DNA from: Diplonema japonicum
Lineage: Eukaryota; Euglenozoa; Diplonemea; Diplonemida; Diplonemidae
Length of the DNA: 64,000 bases
Direction of reading: 5' to 3'
Assembly (NCBI GenBank): GCA_964019335.1
Contig: OZ025735.1
Span: 1 to 64,000, forward strand
Below the pieces are notes generated by a model. The model was not told the origin of the DNA. It saw only the letters and a list, made by a program, of their open reading frames with translations, and made no database searches. Made by a program: the position numbers and the translations under genes. Positions 42,779 to 54,741 of this stretch are shown one piece after another (the first letter of the stretch is position 1; every line of letters begins with the position of its first letter).

Positions 42779-45700
42779 ATGTCGGCCATGCGACGACGGA
42801 GGCTCAGTGAGGCGAAGGTGACAGAGGAGCCCCATGCAGCACGAGCGCCGCAAGGACAGCAGAATCAGTTGATCAATGACAGTGCCATGACGGGCGCGTT
42901 AGCATTGGGAACCATGTCTTTCGCGGTGCATGTTGCCATCGACTGTCTGTGCAGGCCAAACACTGACGTGCCTGATCTGCCACTTCTGATTGTCGCCAAT
43001 GTCCTGATGTTCATCAGCTCACCCTTCGCTCACTACTCTGCGATGTGGACGGTGCCTGGCTACGACATATGGCAGCCGTTCAAAGGAGGCGACACTTTTA
43101 TCTTCCTTCAGATGCTTGGGTGGCTGTTCTACAGCACGTGGCTGATCACGGCAGGCATCATCCTGAACAGTAAAGTCTCGGTCATGAATCTCCCCTTCAC
43201 CTATGGGAGCGGCTTTTTGTCATTTGTGGGCTTCTTGGGGTTTGTGGCCACAGTTTTAGTAGTGATGTCACCTTCGCAGTTCGAACAGAACACCTCGTGG
43301 GTGTTTCCCTGGGGCAACCTTGTACGCAGGAGGAAAGAGTCGCTGCTGTCTGTTGTGCTTGCAACCTCTTGTTTCTTGACAATCGTCTTGCTCGATATCC
43401 AGATTGACAGCACATATGTGCGGCGGTACGGTGCGCACTTCACCTTTTACAGTGCACTTGGCTTCTGTGGTGCCTGCGTGCTTACCCATGCTTCCATCGG
43501 CATGAGTGTGCACGCCCCGCACTACAAGCTGTGGCAGCCGTTCCAGGGGGGTGTTAGGTTCGTCCTCGCACAGTGCATCGGTTGGGCAGGCTTCTCTACT
43601 GCCCTGTATATATCGCTGAATCTGGAAGTGATTTCCCTCCCTCAAGGCACTCCCTCTCTCTTAGGGTGGCTGTATTTGCTGTCCTTCTGCACGCTGCTCT
43701 ACTCTGTTGAGTTGTTCGAAGCGAACAACCCGGTCTTCGTGATCTGGACAGGTGAGCGACTGGCCGCCTTCATGCTCTCGCTGGTGGGCACCGGTCTTTT
43801 TGTGTTGATTGAAATACTTGGCATTTACTATGGTCCCTACCAGTCGCCACCCATCTCGTACTTCAACCTCGCGCTGATGGGCGGCGCACTGAGCTTCACC
43901 CTTCCTGTTATAACGCAATATTTGGCAACGCGGCAGCAGGAGGGGTACTACTTCTTCATGCCGTTCATAGGAGGTGTAAAGTTCGTAACGCTGCAGGCCT
44001 TCGGCTGGACGCTGTATGCATGCACGCTGATCGTGTGGCTGCTGTACATGATCAACCCGAACACGTGGAAACACGTTTTCTCTGTTGGAATCTTTTCTTT
44101 TGTCTGCGAAGCATGCATCTTGCTGTCGCCTAACTTCTTCGAGCCAGACACCGTCCCCCGTGACAGGGAACAGTTTTTATACGGCGAACTTATTCTCAGC
44201 ACGCTACTGGCAACAGGCGGTGGCGCTCTGTTCTATATCGTCGACATTACCGTGGGGACGCTCTTCCCCAGACACCAGGTGCTTGCGATCGCAGTGGCTG
44301 CAACCACCACAGCACCCGTCATTGCTCAGTTCTGTGGACGCAGGGCTCATGCTTCCTTTAAAGCCATCCAGCCTTTCGAGGGCGGCGCCGAGTTCGTAGC
44401 GCTGCAATCAATTGGCTGGACAATCTACGCAGTGATGCTCCTTTTCTACTGCATCTTGCTGCTCAACTTCGAGACGCTCATCAACTCCTTCAATTCCCCA
44501 TGGCTCACCATATGCGGCGTGATCGGGATGTTGCCCTGGATGATCATCATCGGCAGCATCAAGTACTATCAGGACTCCGCGAGTCTTGTGGTCAGCGACA
44601 TCCAGGTTGCCCTCTCCTTCAGCAAGGATGCTGTGCTGCCTGACGAAATGATCAGCCAGTTGGATAGCTTGGTCGACAAGATTGACAGTACCGAGGTCAA
44701 GGAGATCCTGTGCAGCCTCACGGAGCAGTGTGTTGCGCAGAAGGAGAAGAGAAAAACACACGCCCCACACTCGCAGCAGAGCCACCCCATTACCACGCTG
44801 ATTGCCACAGGGATATCAGTCATCTCCTTGTTTTTATGCGTGCTGGCGGACATCCTTATGGCGATTCTCCCCCCTGACGCACACAACGTGTCCAGCATCA
44901 TCTTTGCGGCGGGGTGCATCCTCGGTTCCCTCCCTCCTGTCTTGGTGCACTGCAAGACTGGGCCTTCGAAGTACAGCCAGTACAAATTATGGCAGCCCTT
45001 CAGAGGGGGCTTCAACTTTGTGTTGTTGCAGACCCTCGGGTGGTGCTTGTATTCACTGACTATCGGGTTTGCGTGCATCTTGTTATTTGGGAAGATGCAA
45101 GATGCGGAAGGGCCGCAGATCTTTGGTCTAAACAGTCTGACAACCCTGCTGGGGACAGGGTCGTACTGCGTGATCCTTCTGTCTTTGGTATGCCTTATGC
45201 AAACAAATGTGACACACGACAGAGCCACTTCGAGAACGACAGGGACGCAGTCACACATTGTGGGAAGGATTCGTTCTTACAGCGCAATGCGGAGTGGACG
45301 GTGTCACTGCTCATGACGACAGCATCGACTAGCATGTTCATGGCAATCAGCGCCGTGAAGACGAGGTGGGGAGGGCTCTTTTCGGTATGGGGGTGTGATT
45401 ACATAACACGACAACAGGTTGCCCCTGTGTTCTTCTTGTCGGGGTTGGCACTTTTCGCCAGCATACCCCTCATGTACATTGCAGTGCGGAAGTCGCGGCT
45501 GAACAGGCCTAACGAAGACCTTCGTGATGACACAGGCACCGAAGTCTTTGGCTGGGTCATGTACGGGTTGCAAGCGGCGCTGGCCACCATGTTTGTGTGC
45601 CAGACTGCCCTGACTGTGCTGGTATGCTGCAAACCTTTAGCAACACCAATTACAGCCGCTGCGTCTTCTCACCCCACTGCTTGCGATATGTACCGCGATC

Positions 45701-46987
45701 GTTTTAGTGGGCCAGGCAGGTTTTTATTTGGTGATCTTCTGGAACGAAGGAAGGTATGCCACACAACACCACAGCACCACCACAGAACGCTCTCTACCGC
45801 CTTCCACGATGCGCTGATGGAGGTCGCCGCCAACACCATCACCATGGGCATGTACTTGCTGCCTGTGCTCTTGTACGTTGTTTGGGTATGTTTGGGGGAG
45901 AAAAGGTTTGACACAAGACAATCAGCTCGCCTTGTGCTTCGGGTTCCGCCAAAGTCCTGGCTCCACATACTTCTTCGTCTACATGCATTTGGTGACCTTC
46001 TCGCATCTGCACCCTCCTGCGATGATGCTTGTCAGGGTATGTGTTGCATTGACTGCAATGATGAAACTACAGGTCGGGTGCTTTGTGAGTGTGCTGTTCG
46101 GCTGCTTCAACTTATACAGCACGGGGGACATCGAGACGTTGATCTGGACATCCGTCGCGATGCTGTACACGACAACATACAAGGATGACCATATCACAGG
46201 TGCCAAGACGTGGAAGGCGGCAACAGAGGCAGCATGGATGTGGGACTTGATGGGGAGGTATTTTGGGCTGTCTGTGAAGACAGACAAACAAGACGCATCG
46301 AAGACTCTGAAGGAGGAGTTGATGGCGCAAGGACCGCTGCTGTTTGGTTTTCACCCACACGGGATCTATCCATTCACTTGTGTGTACGGGTGTTTGCATT
46401 CCGAATGGCAGGAGAAGGTAGGTATCACACCAAGCGTTCACGCTGCAAGCGTCATCTTCGGACCTCCGATGATGAGGGAGCTTGTGATGATGCTTGGCGG
46501 CAGAGACGTTAGTAGAAGGGCGTTGGATCTGCAACTGAAACAAGGCGGAGCGGCGTTGCTTGTCCCTGGGGGGCAGGCAGAGATGAGGGAGTCGAGTTCG
46601 AGCTCACCACATATGACACTAGTGCGTAAGCATAAGGGTTTCGTGAGGCTAGCAATTCAGCACGGTGCGTCTTTGGTGCCTGTGTTCTCGTTCGGCGAAC
46701 ACGAGCTCATGGATAATATTTATCTTCCTGAGATTCAAAAGTGGTTCATTAGGAAACTCGGTTTCGGTTACCCCCACTTCCCATACGGGCGCATGTTTCT
46801 CCCTGTCCCTCGCCGACGGAAGGTAACTCTCGTTGTTGGCCGCCCCATTCCCGTCACACGCATCGAACAACCGACACAAGCTGAGATCGATGCCGTCCAC
46901 CTGCAGTACTACACTGCCCTGAAGGATATGTTCGAAAGGCACAAAAAAGAATGCGGCTCCGCCGACCTCACCTTGCGCTTCATATAG
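42779..46987 (+). CDS. Polytopic five-repeat membrane protein fused to a DGAT2-type acyltransferase
   Basis: Seven exons (42779-45187, 45223-45384, 45418-45621, 45656-45753, 45786-45885, 45926-46036, 46073-46987) with introns of 32-40 nt. Their total is exactly 1333 codons, so one frame joins all parts (1332 residues). Residues 1-1028 are membrane-spanning, with five copies of a 'LWQPFxGGxxFVxLQxxGW' motif at about 95-120, 249-275, 388-413, 526-552 and 735-760. From about 1029 the protein is a DGAT2-family acyltransferase: hydrophobic hairpin, 'HPHG' at 1122-1125, 'GGAALLVPGGQAEMRE', 'GASLVPVFSFGEHELMDN'. DGAT2 makes triacylglycerol at the ER. The repeat part is not recognised. Two adjacent genes wrongly joined is the main alternative. 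Confidence 0.75.
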
Positions 46988-47357
46988 AACTTATTCTATT
47001 TGTTTGCTTTTTGTGCAGAGAGATCACCCCATGTGATGCAATCGACCTTCCCCCCCTTCTTTTTTCTTCCTCTGCTTGCGGTGCCCCTGTTTTACTTCGG
47101 TCTGCTGTTTAGGTGTTTGCAACTGCTGGCCTCCTATTTTTCTTTTCTTCTCGATCCATATTATACAATTACGTGCACTATCCCATAACCACTATTACAA
47201 GTCTTCTTCAGAAGTCTCTGGACATACATCCGCGTGTGGGGCTTGCAAGTTGCTCACGCACAGCTGCTCAAGTGAGTGAACATAATTATCAGGCTTCGAC
47301 CTATCTTTTTTTCAACTAAAGGTCCTTGGCAACCACAGCAGGGCTGGGTAGGGCAAG
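46988..47357. other. Intergenic stretch
   Basis: About 370 bp without a supported gene, pyrimidine-rich. 'ggcaaccacag' ends at about 47338, 19 bp before the next ATG. Confidence 0.4.
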
Positions 47358-48206
47358 ATGTTTGGGACACCAGCGACCGCACAACTAGACGAAGAAGCGC
47401 GCAGGAGAGACGAGAAGAGGAAGCAGGAAGATGAACAACTGCGCAAGAAAGCAGAACAAGAAGCACTAGAAGAGGAAAGGCGTGGCAAGGAGGAACGCAA
47501 GAAGAGAGATGAAGAGGTAAGAAGGAGGAAAACAGAGGAGCTGAAGTGGGAGGAGCTGGGCCCGAGTGTGGTTGAGCAGCTGGCGAAGCCGCCGCCGTCT
47601 GTTGTCGACGAGAAGAGTGTTGTGGGGACTGCCATGAGCGCGTGGCACCTAGACGAGAAGACAAGCCAAGCGGCGTACACCACCAATAGCCTGAGGGAGG
47701 GCCGTCTGCAAGGCAAGAATACCGTCACCTTAAAAGAACTGCGGTCAGTCGGTGTGGGCTACTGGAAAGTGACACTAAACGACTTCACTGTTGTCAACCA
47801 GATGTGCAAAGAGCGCAACTATAAGCAGCTAGACGAGATCAAGCTGCACCAGACGGCAAAGGACGAAGGAACGCTCTCCAAGTGGTACGCTGAGCACTTC
47901 AACGACGATGAGCAGATTTACCTCGTCATCGAGGGTTGCATGTACATCGACGTGCGCAGCCAGGAAGACACATGGGTCCGCATGTCGCTAACTGTCGGCG
48001 ACCTAGTTACCATCCCCCCTGGTGCCTACCACAGGGTCACGCTCACGGAGGAAGACTACGTTTGGATCATGCGCCTCTTGAAAGACTCCTCTCGCTGGGT
48101 CCCCGTAAACCGCATGGAAAGGGCCGCCGAGAACCACCCTACCAGAGTCAAGTATCTCTCGGCCTTGAAGCGCGGGGTCATTGCCACGGAAGCCGGTCTG
48201 CTGTAA
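47358..48206 (+). CDS. Acireductone dioxygenase-like protein with coiled-coil N-terminus and altered metal site
   Basis: 282 residues. Residues 10-65 are a highly charged helix ('ARRRDEKRKQEDEQLRKKAE'). Residues of about 95-255 match acireductone dioxygenase (methionine salvage): 'AWHLDEK', 'GVGYWKVTLNDF', 'ERNYKQLDEIKLH', 'DLVTIPPGAYHRVTLTEEDY'. In the family the metal is held by H-x-H-x3-E and a later His. Here the aligned segment reads 'KWYAEHFNDDEQIYLV': the first His (180) stays, but the second is Asn182 and the Glu is Gln186; the last His (225) is kept. Two of four ligands are changed, so it may be inactive or use another metal. The coiled-coil extension is not usual for the family. Confidence 0.85.
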   Translation: MFGTPATAQLDEEARRRDEKRKQEDEQLRKKAEQEALEEERRGKEERKKRDEEVRRRKTEELKWEELGPSVVEQLAKPPPSVVDEKSVVGTAMSAWHLDEKTSQAAYTTNSLREGRLQGKNTVTLKELRSVGVGYWKVTLNDFTVVNQMCKERNYKQLDEIKLHQTAKDEGTLSKWYAEHFNDDEQIYLVIEGCMYIDVRSQEDTWVRMSLTVGDLVTIPPGAYHRVTLTEEDYVWIMRLLKDSSRWVPVNRMERAAENHPTRVKYLSALKRGVIATEAGLL

Positions 48207-48300
48207 AGTAGTACTTAGATTTAGTTATTCTTGTTCGTAGTTACACGCTCCGAGACGCCCTTCCAGAATACACCGACTGGGTGGGTCTTTATTCCTTAAG

Positions 48301-49349
48301 ATGAGCGCGCCGATGTGTCGCAGCAGGACAGAAGATTTCCTGTTGAAGAGAAGGAATTTGCGTGGGAGGAGACCCCTGCCACCGAGTCTGGATGGGAGGG
48401 ACGACCACCCGTTGATAGCGGGCTCTAGCCACACGATACAGATGAAAGACTGCTGCATGCCAGAGTGGGTCGATGCCCTGGATGAGGCGAAGGATGGCGA
48501 AATCTCGTTGCGAAAGTCATGTATGCAAAGCACAGTAACAACAACCACGACACAGTGAAAGAGCTGGAGCTCCTGCACACTAAGAAGGCGCAACCCGCTG
48601 CCCTGTTCAGCAAGCAGGAGGACAGCGATAATGTCGCCATACAGATGCTCTCTGCGCAGATCTCATCGCAGTTCAAGAAGTGCGATGGACTGATCAAGCG
48701 CCTGGGGACCATGACGGGGGGTGCAAGGAACAGCGAAGAAAAGCAGAGCATCGAAAACGTGCAGCTAGCGATTGCCACGCAGCTGAACGAGCTTTCAAAA
48801 GATTTCCGAACGAGTATGCCAAAAGGAAGGCAACACACCGAAACATAACAACAGTGCAACGAAATTTCCTTAAGGCCGAAAAGGATCGTAGGGGGAAGTC
48901 CCTGCTGGCACCTTCTGAGGAAGCTCTTCGGTATGGCACAAAGTAGTAGCGTAATGACACACAGATGGGAGCAGGAGGACCAGCTGCAGATGAAGCAAGA
49001 AGCGCTGAAACTGAAGAACAAAAACCTCACTGACGAGCAGATCGAGATGCTGAAACTGAACGAAGAGCTGGTCGGGCAGCGTGACCAAGAACTCAACGAC
49101 ATCATGAAGAACCTCACCGACATCCACGAGATGTTCACCGATCTCAGTGCGATGGTGATCAGCCAGGGCACCATGCTCGACAGGGTCGACCAGAACATCA
49201 CAAAGGCGCACGACAGTGTGTCGCGTGGCGTGAAGGAGCTCAAGAAAACAGAATCCCACGCTGCGAACACACGCTTCAAACTCATCGTGATGCTCCTTCT
49301 CTTCCTCATCCTTCTCTTCTTCATCGCCCTTGTGGTTCATAAATCGTGA
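48301..49349 (+). CDS. t-SNARE, syntaxin-16/Tlg2/SYP4 type
   Basis: Four exons (48301-48520, 48556-48813, 48855-48930, 48965-49349) with introns of 35, 41 and 34 nt give 312 residues, close to human syntaxin-16. Splicing restores 'DALDEAKDGEISLRKSLKEL' (family 'PEWVDEVDE...' region), the Habc helices, and the SNARE motif 'QRDQELNDIMKNLTDIHEMF' with central Gln at the zero layer ('SAMVISQGTMLDRVDQN'). A C-terminal membrane anchor follows ('LIVMLLLFLILLFFIALVV'). Tlg2-type SNAREs act in endosome-to-trans-Golgi fusion with Vps45. One of several endomembrane genes in this cluster. Confidence 0.93.
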
Positions 49350-49447
49350 TCCAAAGTGTTTGCTGGCCGTCTCGCTTCCTCTTACCACCTGTGCCACTTG
49401 TTTATTTTCATTTATCAAGCAACCAACCAACCTTACCACAGAAGAAG

Positions 49448-50209
49448 ATGAGCGACGTGCGCGCGGTGGTGCAGGAGATCGTCGAGTATGTGCGGGGAGA
49501 CGACAGGTTCCAGACGCTGACCTTCGATTTCAAAGGGTGCCGTGTTGTGTATAAGGCACGTGTGGGGACAAAGGTCGACTGGGGGCGTGCGGACACAGCT
49601 GTGAAGAAAGAGGTGGAGGAGAATACCCTGCCGCAGAAAATTTGGCCCGCATCGTTCCCGATGGCGGAATGGCTGGCCGGTGAGGGGGGCAAGGAGGTCG
49701 AGGGGAAAGTTGTGGCAGAGCTGGGCTCCGGGGTGGGTCTGGTGGGGATGGTGGCCGCTCTGAAAGCCGACAAGGTAGTGATGAGTGACCTGGCTCCCGC
49801 ATCGGTGGCACTGTGCAGCTTGTCATTGGAACTTGAAGGCAACGAGAGTATCAAAGACAAGTGTAAGGTAACAAAACTAAAGTGGGGAACACCTTCAGAC
49901 CACGAGACGGCCTTGGACCTCGCACAGGCGCCCTTTAACTGTGTTATTGGCGCTGATGTTTTTTACTTCCGTGCCTCGCTCAAGGCAGGCCTCGCCACCG
50001 CCTCTGCCCTCCTCTCCAAGGGGGGTATCTTCTACTGCGCCTCTGCTGTGCGTTCTGACCAGATGGAAGATGCCCTGCACGAGGTGGCACCCTCCGATGA
50101 ATGGGACTTGCTAGAAGAGCCCGCCAAGTTGGTTTGCTCTGCAGAGCACGAAGGACAAGTGCACAAAGATTTCGAGGGTGTCCTCCTCTTTCGATGGATG
50201 AGGAAGTAA
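49448..50209 (+). CDS. METTL21-like (Methyltransf_16) lysine methyltransferase
   Basis: 253 residues. 'KIWPASFPMAEWLAGEGGKE' matches the W-x2-s...La segment that opens this family, followed by SAM-binding 'VVAELGSGVGLVGMVAALKA', acidic motif 'VVMSDLAPASV', and 'FNCVIGADVFYFRASLK', close to the family's 'D..i.aDvvY' box. These enzymes methylate lysines on chaperones and translation factors in the cytosol. The frame extends upstream to 49346 without ATG before 49448. An acceptor-like 'aaccttaccacag' ends 6 bp before the start. Confidence 0.85.
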   Translation: MSDVRAVVQEIVEYVRGDDRFQTLTFDFKGCRVVYKARVGTKVDWGRADTAVKKEVEENTLPQKIWPASFPMAEWLAGEGGKEVEGKVVAELGSGVGLVGMVAALKADKVVMSDLAPASVALCSLSLELEGNESIKDKCKVTKLKWGTPSDHETALDLAQAPFNCVIGADVFYFRASLKAGLATASALLSKGGIFYCASAVRSDQMEDALHEVAPSDEWDLLEEPAKLVCSAEHEGQVHKDFEGVLLFRWMRK

Positions 50210-50363
50210 ACACCCGCCCTACCGCTCGTTCTTGGGGGTTCCCTTGAACCCCCCCCTAGCCAGTCCTTTGTTTCATATTTTTGTGCTTTTTTTTCTTCTT
50301 CCCCCCCCCCCCCCCCCTCCTTCAATGCTTTGTATCATATATAAATAAGGGGGAGGTTGAAAG

Positions 50364-51184
50364 ATGAACCGGAGCAGGCAGCTTGCCTTCAGGGCCACCC
50401 CGTCCTTGTTGGGGGGGGCGGACAACCCGTATGTTGCGTGGGCAAGATCGGGGGCACCGTCCACGTCGGGCAGCAAGTGGATCACAGACGCGACCATCAG
50501 GCATCCTGAGGACGAGAAGTGGGGCCCCACAAGGTACTCGGGGAACGAGGTCCCCACCATGGCACAGTTCATCTCCGCCTTCAATGAGGCGCACCCAACG
50601 ATCGAGCCGCTGTACCACCCACTGCTGACTCATAACCAGAAGATCACGAGGTTGTATAAGAGAGCACTGAGGGAGCTGCTGAGTAAGATGCCAAGGATAC
50701 AAGAGACCACTGGCACCTTCGGGTTCTATGCTAGACAGGTGAGAGCTGAGTTCGAAAAGAACAGGAACGTAGATGCAGGTACTGCTGAATGGTACTTCGT
50801 CAGGGCAATCAATTACATAGAGCACTCCAAGCAGGAGATTTACTACGGACAGGACTGGTTCGTTGGCCGCACTTCTTACGGGAGGTACGGGCGGGTCACC
50901 CCCCCCGACGAGTTCACCACCTTCCCCCACGGTTTCGACCCTACTGAGGCGTATAAGCTAATGAACCATTATGAGAAGTTTGGGATACCCTTCATGCCAA
51001 GAATGGCGCCTTTCATTCACCCGTCCACGTACCTCTTGAAGCCAGCTCTGGTATGTGTTGGGTTTAAGATACACAATCTAAACAGTTGGGTCGCCCCCTG
51101 ATGATGCGGAGGTTCTATGACTACTTCATCAAAACCAGTTCTTTCATGTTGTTCGCTATAGCCATGGGCTGGGTCATGGTATGA
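50364..51184 (+). CDS. NDUFB9: NDUFB9-type LYR subunit of mitochondrial complex I
   Basis: Exons 50364-51050 and 51086-51184 with a 35-nt intron, giving 261 residues. The LYR motif is in 'KITRLYKRALRELL' with the accompanying 'FYARQVRAEFEKNRN', then 'IYYGQDWFVGRTSYGRYGR' matching the conserved tail of NDUFB9 (B22). This accessory subunit holds an acyl-carrier protein in complex I of the inner mitochondrial membrane. The protein is longer than animal NDUFB9 (about 179), with an extra N-terminus (presequence-like) and a C-terminal membrane helix ('FMLFAIAMGWVM') after splicing. The last GTATG could start another intron, so the C-terminus is provisional. Confidence 0.75.
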
Positions 51185-51833
51185 TGCGTTTTGAGGGGAG
51201 GGATTTCGAAAAAAAAAAAAATTTTTTTTTTATATCAGACTGGATCATTTTTTCCTGGTGTTGAAAAATCTGTATCGCGAGGCCACCCGAGTGCGAGGGT
51301 TTTGGAGTAGAAAAAGAGAAGTATTTTTTATCCCCCCTCCCTTTTTTTTTTATTTACATTCATTTTCTTTGGTCCGTATCTTTCTAGTGTGTTTTTTTTT
51401 TACCCCCCCCTCTTTTTTTTTTCTTTTGACCCAAAACCTGTATATGTTTAAATTTCTTATTTTATATTTTCCTTTTCCACCAAACGGGTTTTAGTGTACA
51501 TTTACCGCTCCCCTCCCCTCCCCATTTTCTTTCTTTTTTTTTTCAACTAAAAGCATAGTGTTCATCTCCCCTCTTCTTTTTTTCCCCATTTTTTCTTTTC
51601 TCCTACACCACGCATGCCCTTGTCCTGGTATGGTATTTTTTTTTTTTTTTTTTTTTGTTTTGTTTCATTTCATTTCTCTTTTTTTTTCCCCTGTTGATTT
51701 TCGCTTTTAAAAAAAAATATATATATATATATATTCAAAAACTACAGGACTGGGCATCTCTTTTATTCTTGGGTAAAAGAAAGGCAGGGTTCGAAGGATA
51801 GAAAAAAAAAAGAAAAAAAAAAAAAAACATAAA
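51185..51833. other. T-rich homopolymer stretch
   Basis: About 650 bp of T/C-rich sequence with runs of T and A (51210-51235, 51634-51655). It may hold a long intron or terminal exon of the NDUFB9 gene ('acaggactggg' near 51746). No gene is called. Confidence 0.35.
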
Positions 51834-52624
51834 ATGCAAAGCACACAACCTGTTGCAGCGCCTGTGGGGGCGCCCGCCCCAGCTCAAGCAGCGGCAGTGC
51901 CAGCAGCTGCAGTTGCAGTTGCAGCTGCACCGGCTGCCTCTACCCCAGCTGCCCCTGTAGCACCTGCTGGTGCCGCCGCGCCGCCTGCAAACGGACAGGC
52001 AGCATCTGCATCCGCCGGCACAACCACAAAATGCAGCAAATGCGGGCAGACCCAGCAAGCATTGAAAGCCGCTAACCTGAGACTGAAACCCTGCCCTTGC
52101 AGGAAGGTATTTTTTTTTCTAAGAAAGTGTAATGTCATCCCCCTCCCCTCCCCTCCCCCCTAAAGGCCCAATACTGCAACCAAGACTGCCAAAAAGATGA
52201 TTGGAAAAGGCACAAGACGGAGTGCACTTACAGCCGGCCACGTGCGGTATGTGTTGAAAAACTTATCAAATTTATTATTCATACTTGAAACCCTGGGTGG
52301 GGGGACAAAAAAAATACTACACTTTTTCTTCAAAAACACGTGTCCTTCCCCCCCCTTTTTTTTCTCTTGAACCCTGACTGGGGTTTCGAGTATGGTTTAT
52401 GTTCTTTTCTCTTTCTCCCCACAAGCAAAGAAACCACAGAAGCCTGCGCAGTCCGCAGAGGCGTCGGCCAGCAAGGAGACCCCGGCAGCGACCGGGAACA
52501 GCGGTGCCGTGGGAAGCGCCACAGCAGTGCAGCAGCCACAACAACAACAACAACAACAAGCGCCTCACGCGCAGCCTCTGAAGAGCCCGAACATCCCCCC
52601 CGCACAGAATCCATCATTTGTATG

Positions 52625-52656
<32 letters not shown>

Positions 52657-53414
52657 CAAAAACGACAAAAAAAAAAAACAGGAAAAAAAACAAATGCAGC
52701 CGAACGTGCATAACTTACCGAAGCCGACGTGGGGAGGGGCCTCCCAACGTCCCAGCACCTCCCACACCTCAACTCCTGCGGCACCTCAGCAGAGTTCTCA
52801 GCAGACTTCTCAGCCACCACAGCCACCGCCAAGGGCCCCACCTGCAAGAGCCAAGCTGGGGTATGCCGTTGCATCCTTTTCAACACACACAGGAGCGAGA
52901 CACAAGGGTTGGTAGACAAGAACAACCTCAATGCCGTGAGGCAGTTGATAATACAGGTATGTGGTTTGCTGGATAAATAAAATTTATTTTTTTTTCCCCC
53001 CAGGTAGCGCAGGACCTCCCCGGGCTATCAGAGATCATCGAGCTCTGGGCGAGAAGGCAGCCGCAGTTGGCGCACCAAGTACTGCAGCCCACACCCATGG
53101 CACCTATCCTGCAACAGGGGATGAACCAAATGGCTTCACCTATGCTGCCCCAGCAAATGCTGTCCATGCAACCCATGGGCCTTGGGCTGCAGCACCCTCT
53201 TATGATGCCGGGCATCAGCCTTATACCTAACACCAACCTTGCCATGGGAAATATGGCCCCGACAAACAACCCTTCTCTTGCTGGCCTCCAGGCGGCTAAC
53301 ACCTCCCTTCAAGGCCAGTTGAACCTACAGGGCTCCCCATTCCAACTCGCCACAGGCGGTGTTATTAGCCCTATCGCATCTGACTCCTTGAGATTCAACC
53401 ACCAGGGTAGGTAA
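51834..53414 (+). CDS. MYND zinc finger protein with Gln/Pro/Met-rich tail
   Basis: Provisional six-exon model: introns near 52107-52165, 52242-52425, 52620-52699, 52861-52892 and 52957-53003. An Ala/Pro-rich N-terminus (about 5-60) leads to a MYND finger made by splicing: 'KCSKCGQTQ', 'CPCRKAQYCNQDCQKDDWKR' and 'HKTEC'. Then come a Gln-repeat region, a Pro/Ser-rich linker and a short helical part ('NNLNAVRQLIIQVAQDLPGL' and 'SEIIELWARRQPQL'), and a Met/Gln-rich tail. MYND fingers bind Pro-x-Leu motifs in transcription regulators. The second intron has two possible donors (52242 or 52247); only the first keeps the likely frame. The final exon may continue beyond 53414. Confidence 0.6.
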
Positions 53415-53483
53415 GAACTTTGGTTTCCCCTCTTTTTTTTCCCCCCTCCTTCTGTTGTTGCTTCCCCCATCTCCCACAGTGTT

Positions 53484-53514
<31 letters not shown>

Positions 53515-54699
53515 GGCTCAATTTCTTCTGTTTTTTTTTGGGGGGGGGAGTTTTTTTTTTATCGGGAGGGGGAGGTTGGGGTGATGCACAAAAAATATGA
53601 GAATAAAAGGAAATAACTATTGTTGCTCAAGGCCTCCCCCTCTTTTTTTTTTTAAATATTTTTTTTGGGGAGTAACCTATTCTGAACGCTAGGGAAAAAA
53701 AAAAAGAAGGGAAAATTTTTTTTTAATTTGTTTAAAAGAAAGGGACAGCAAAAGAGAATCAGTGTTTTTTCAGAGCAGATGAGGAAATCTTTTTTTTTCT
53801 TTACAAAAAAGATTTTTGTACCTCCCCCCCCCAAACACTTTAAATAAATAATACTGTAAAACAGGTAAGACGAAGAAGGGAAAAAAAAAAAGAGAGCAAA
53901 CTGGGTTTCATTACCCCCTTTTTTTTATTCTATTCTTGTTATCATATTTTTTTTTTCTTTTTACTTATGTAAAGCTTTCCAAAGCCACTGGCTGTGTTTT
54001 TTTTTTTTTTTTTTTTATTCTGCGAGACACTTCTCTCTTCCCTTCATCCATCACCGTTTTTCTTTCTGTCTCTTTTTCTCTTTCCCCTTCTCCATTTTGC
54101 GCAACCTGGCCCCTTTTATCCCTCCCCCAAAGAAGGAAGAGAAAAAAAGTAATGAGAAAAGAGAGGGAAAAAAAAAAAAAAAAAAAAAAGTGGAAGATAT
54201 CTATGAGAGTTGAGGTACGAAGTTATATGCCCTCTCCTCCTTGCCCCCTTCCACTCCCCCCCTTTGGTTCTTGGGTGGGTTCCCTTTTGTCCACCCTCAT
54301 ATAACGAATTTTTGTGTCTTTCTGTTTCTCTCTCTTTTTTTTTCTCTCTTCTGCAGATTTCGAACCTCCCGTCCCCCCCCCATTTTTTTTAGCTAACGTT
54401 TTTTTTTTTTTCCTTCTTTTTCTATGAGAGTTTTTTTCCAAAAAAAAAAATATTTCTTTTCTCTTTCGTAAGGAAGAAAAGGAATGAAGAAGAAAAAAAA
54501 AAGAAAAAAAATGAAAAAAAAAAAGTAAAAAGAAAATACGGAAAAAGTGACCAATACAAAATACTGCTTATACGTTTTTTTTTTTTTTTTTCCTTCTTTT
54601 TTTTTTTTTTTCCCTGTCTCTTTTTCCATTTTTTTCTCCTTTTTTTTTTAAAAAAAAGAATTCTTCTTTCCTCATTCCTTTTCTGTGTTTTGTCGGTGG

Positions 54700-54741
<42 letters not shown>

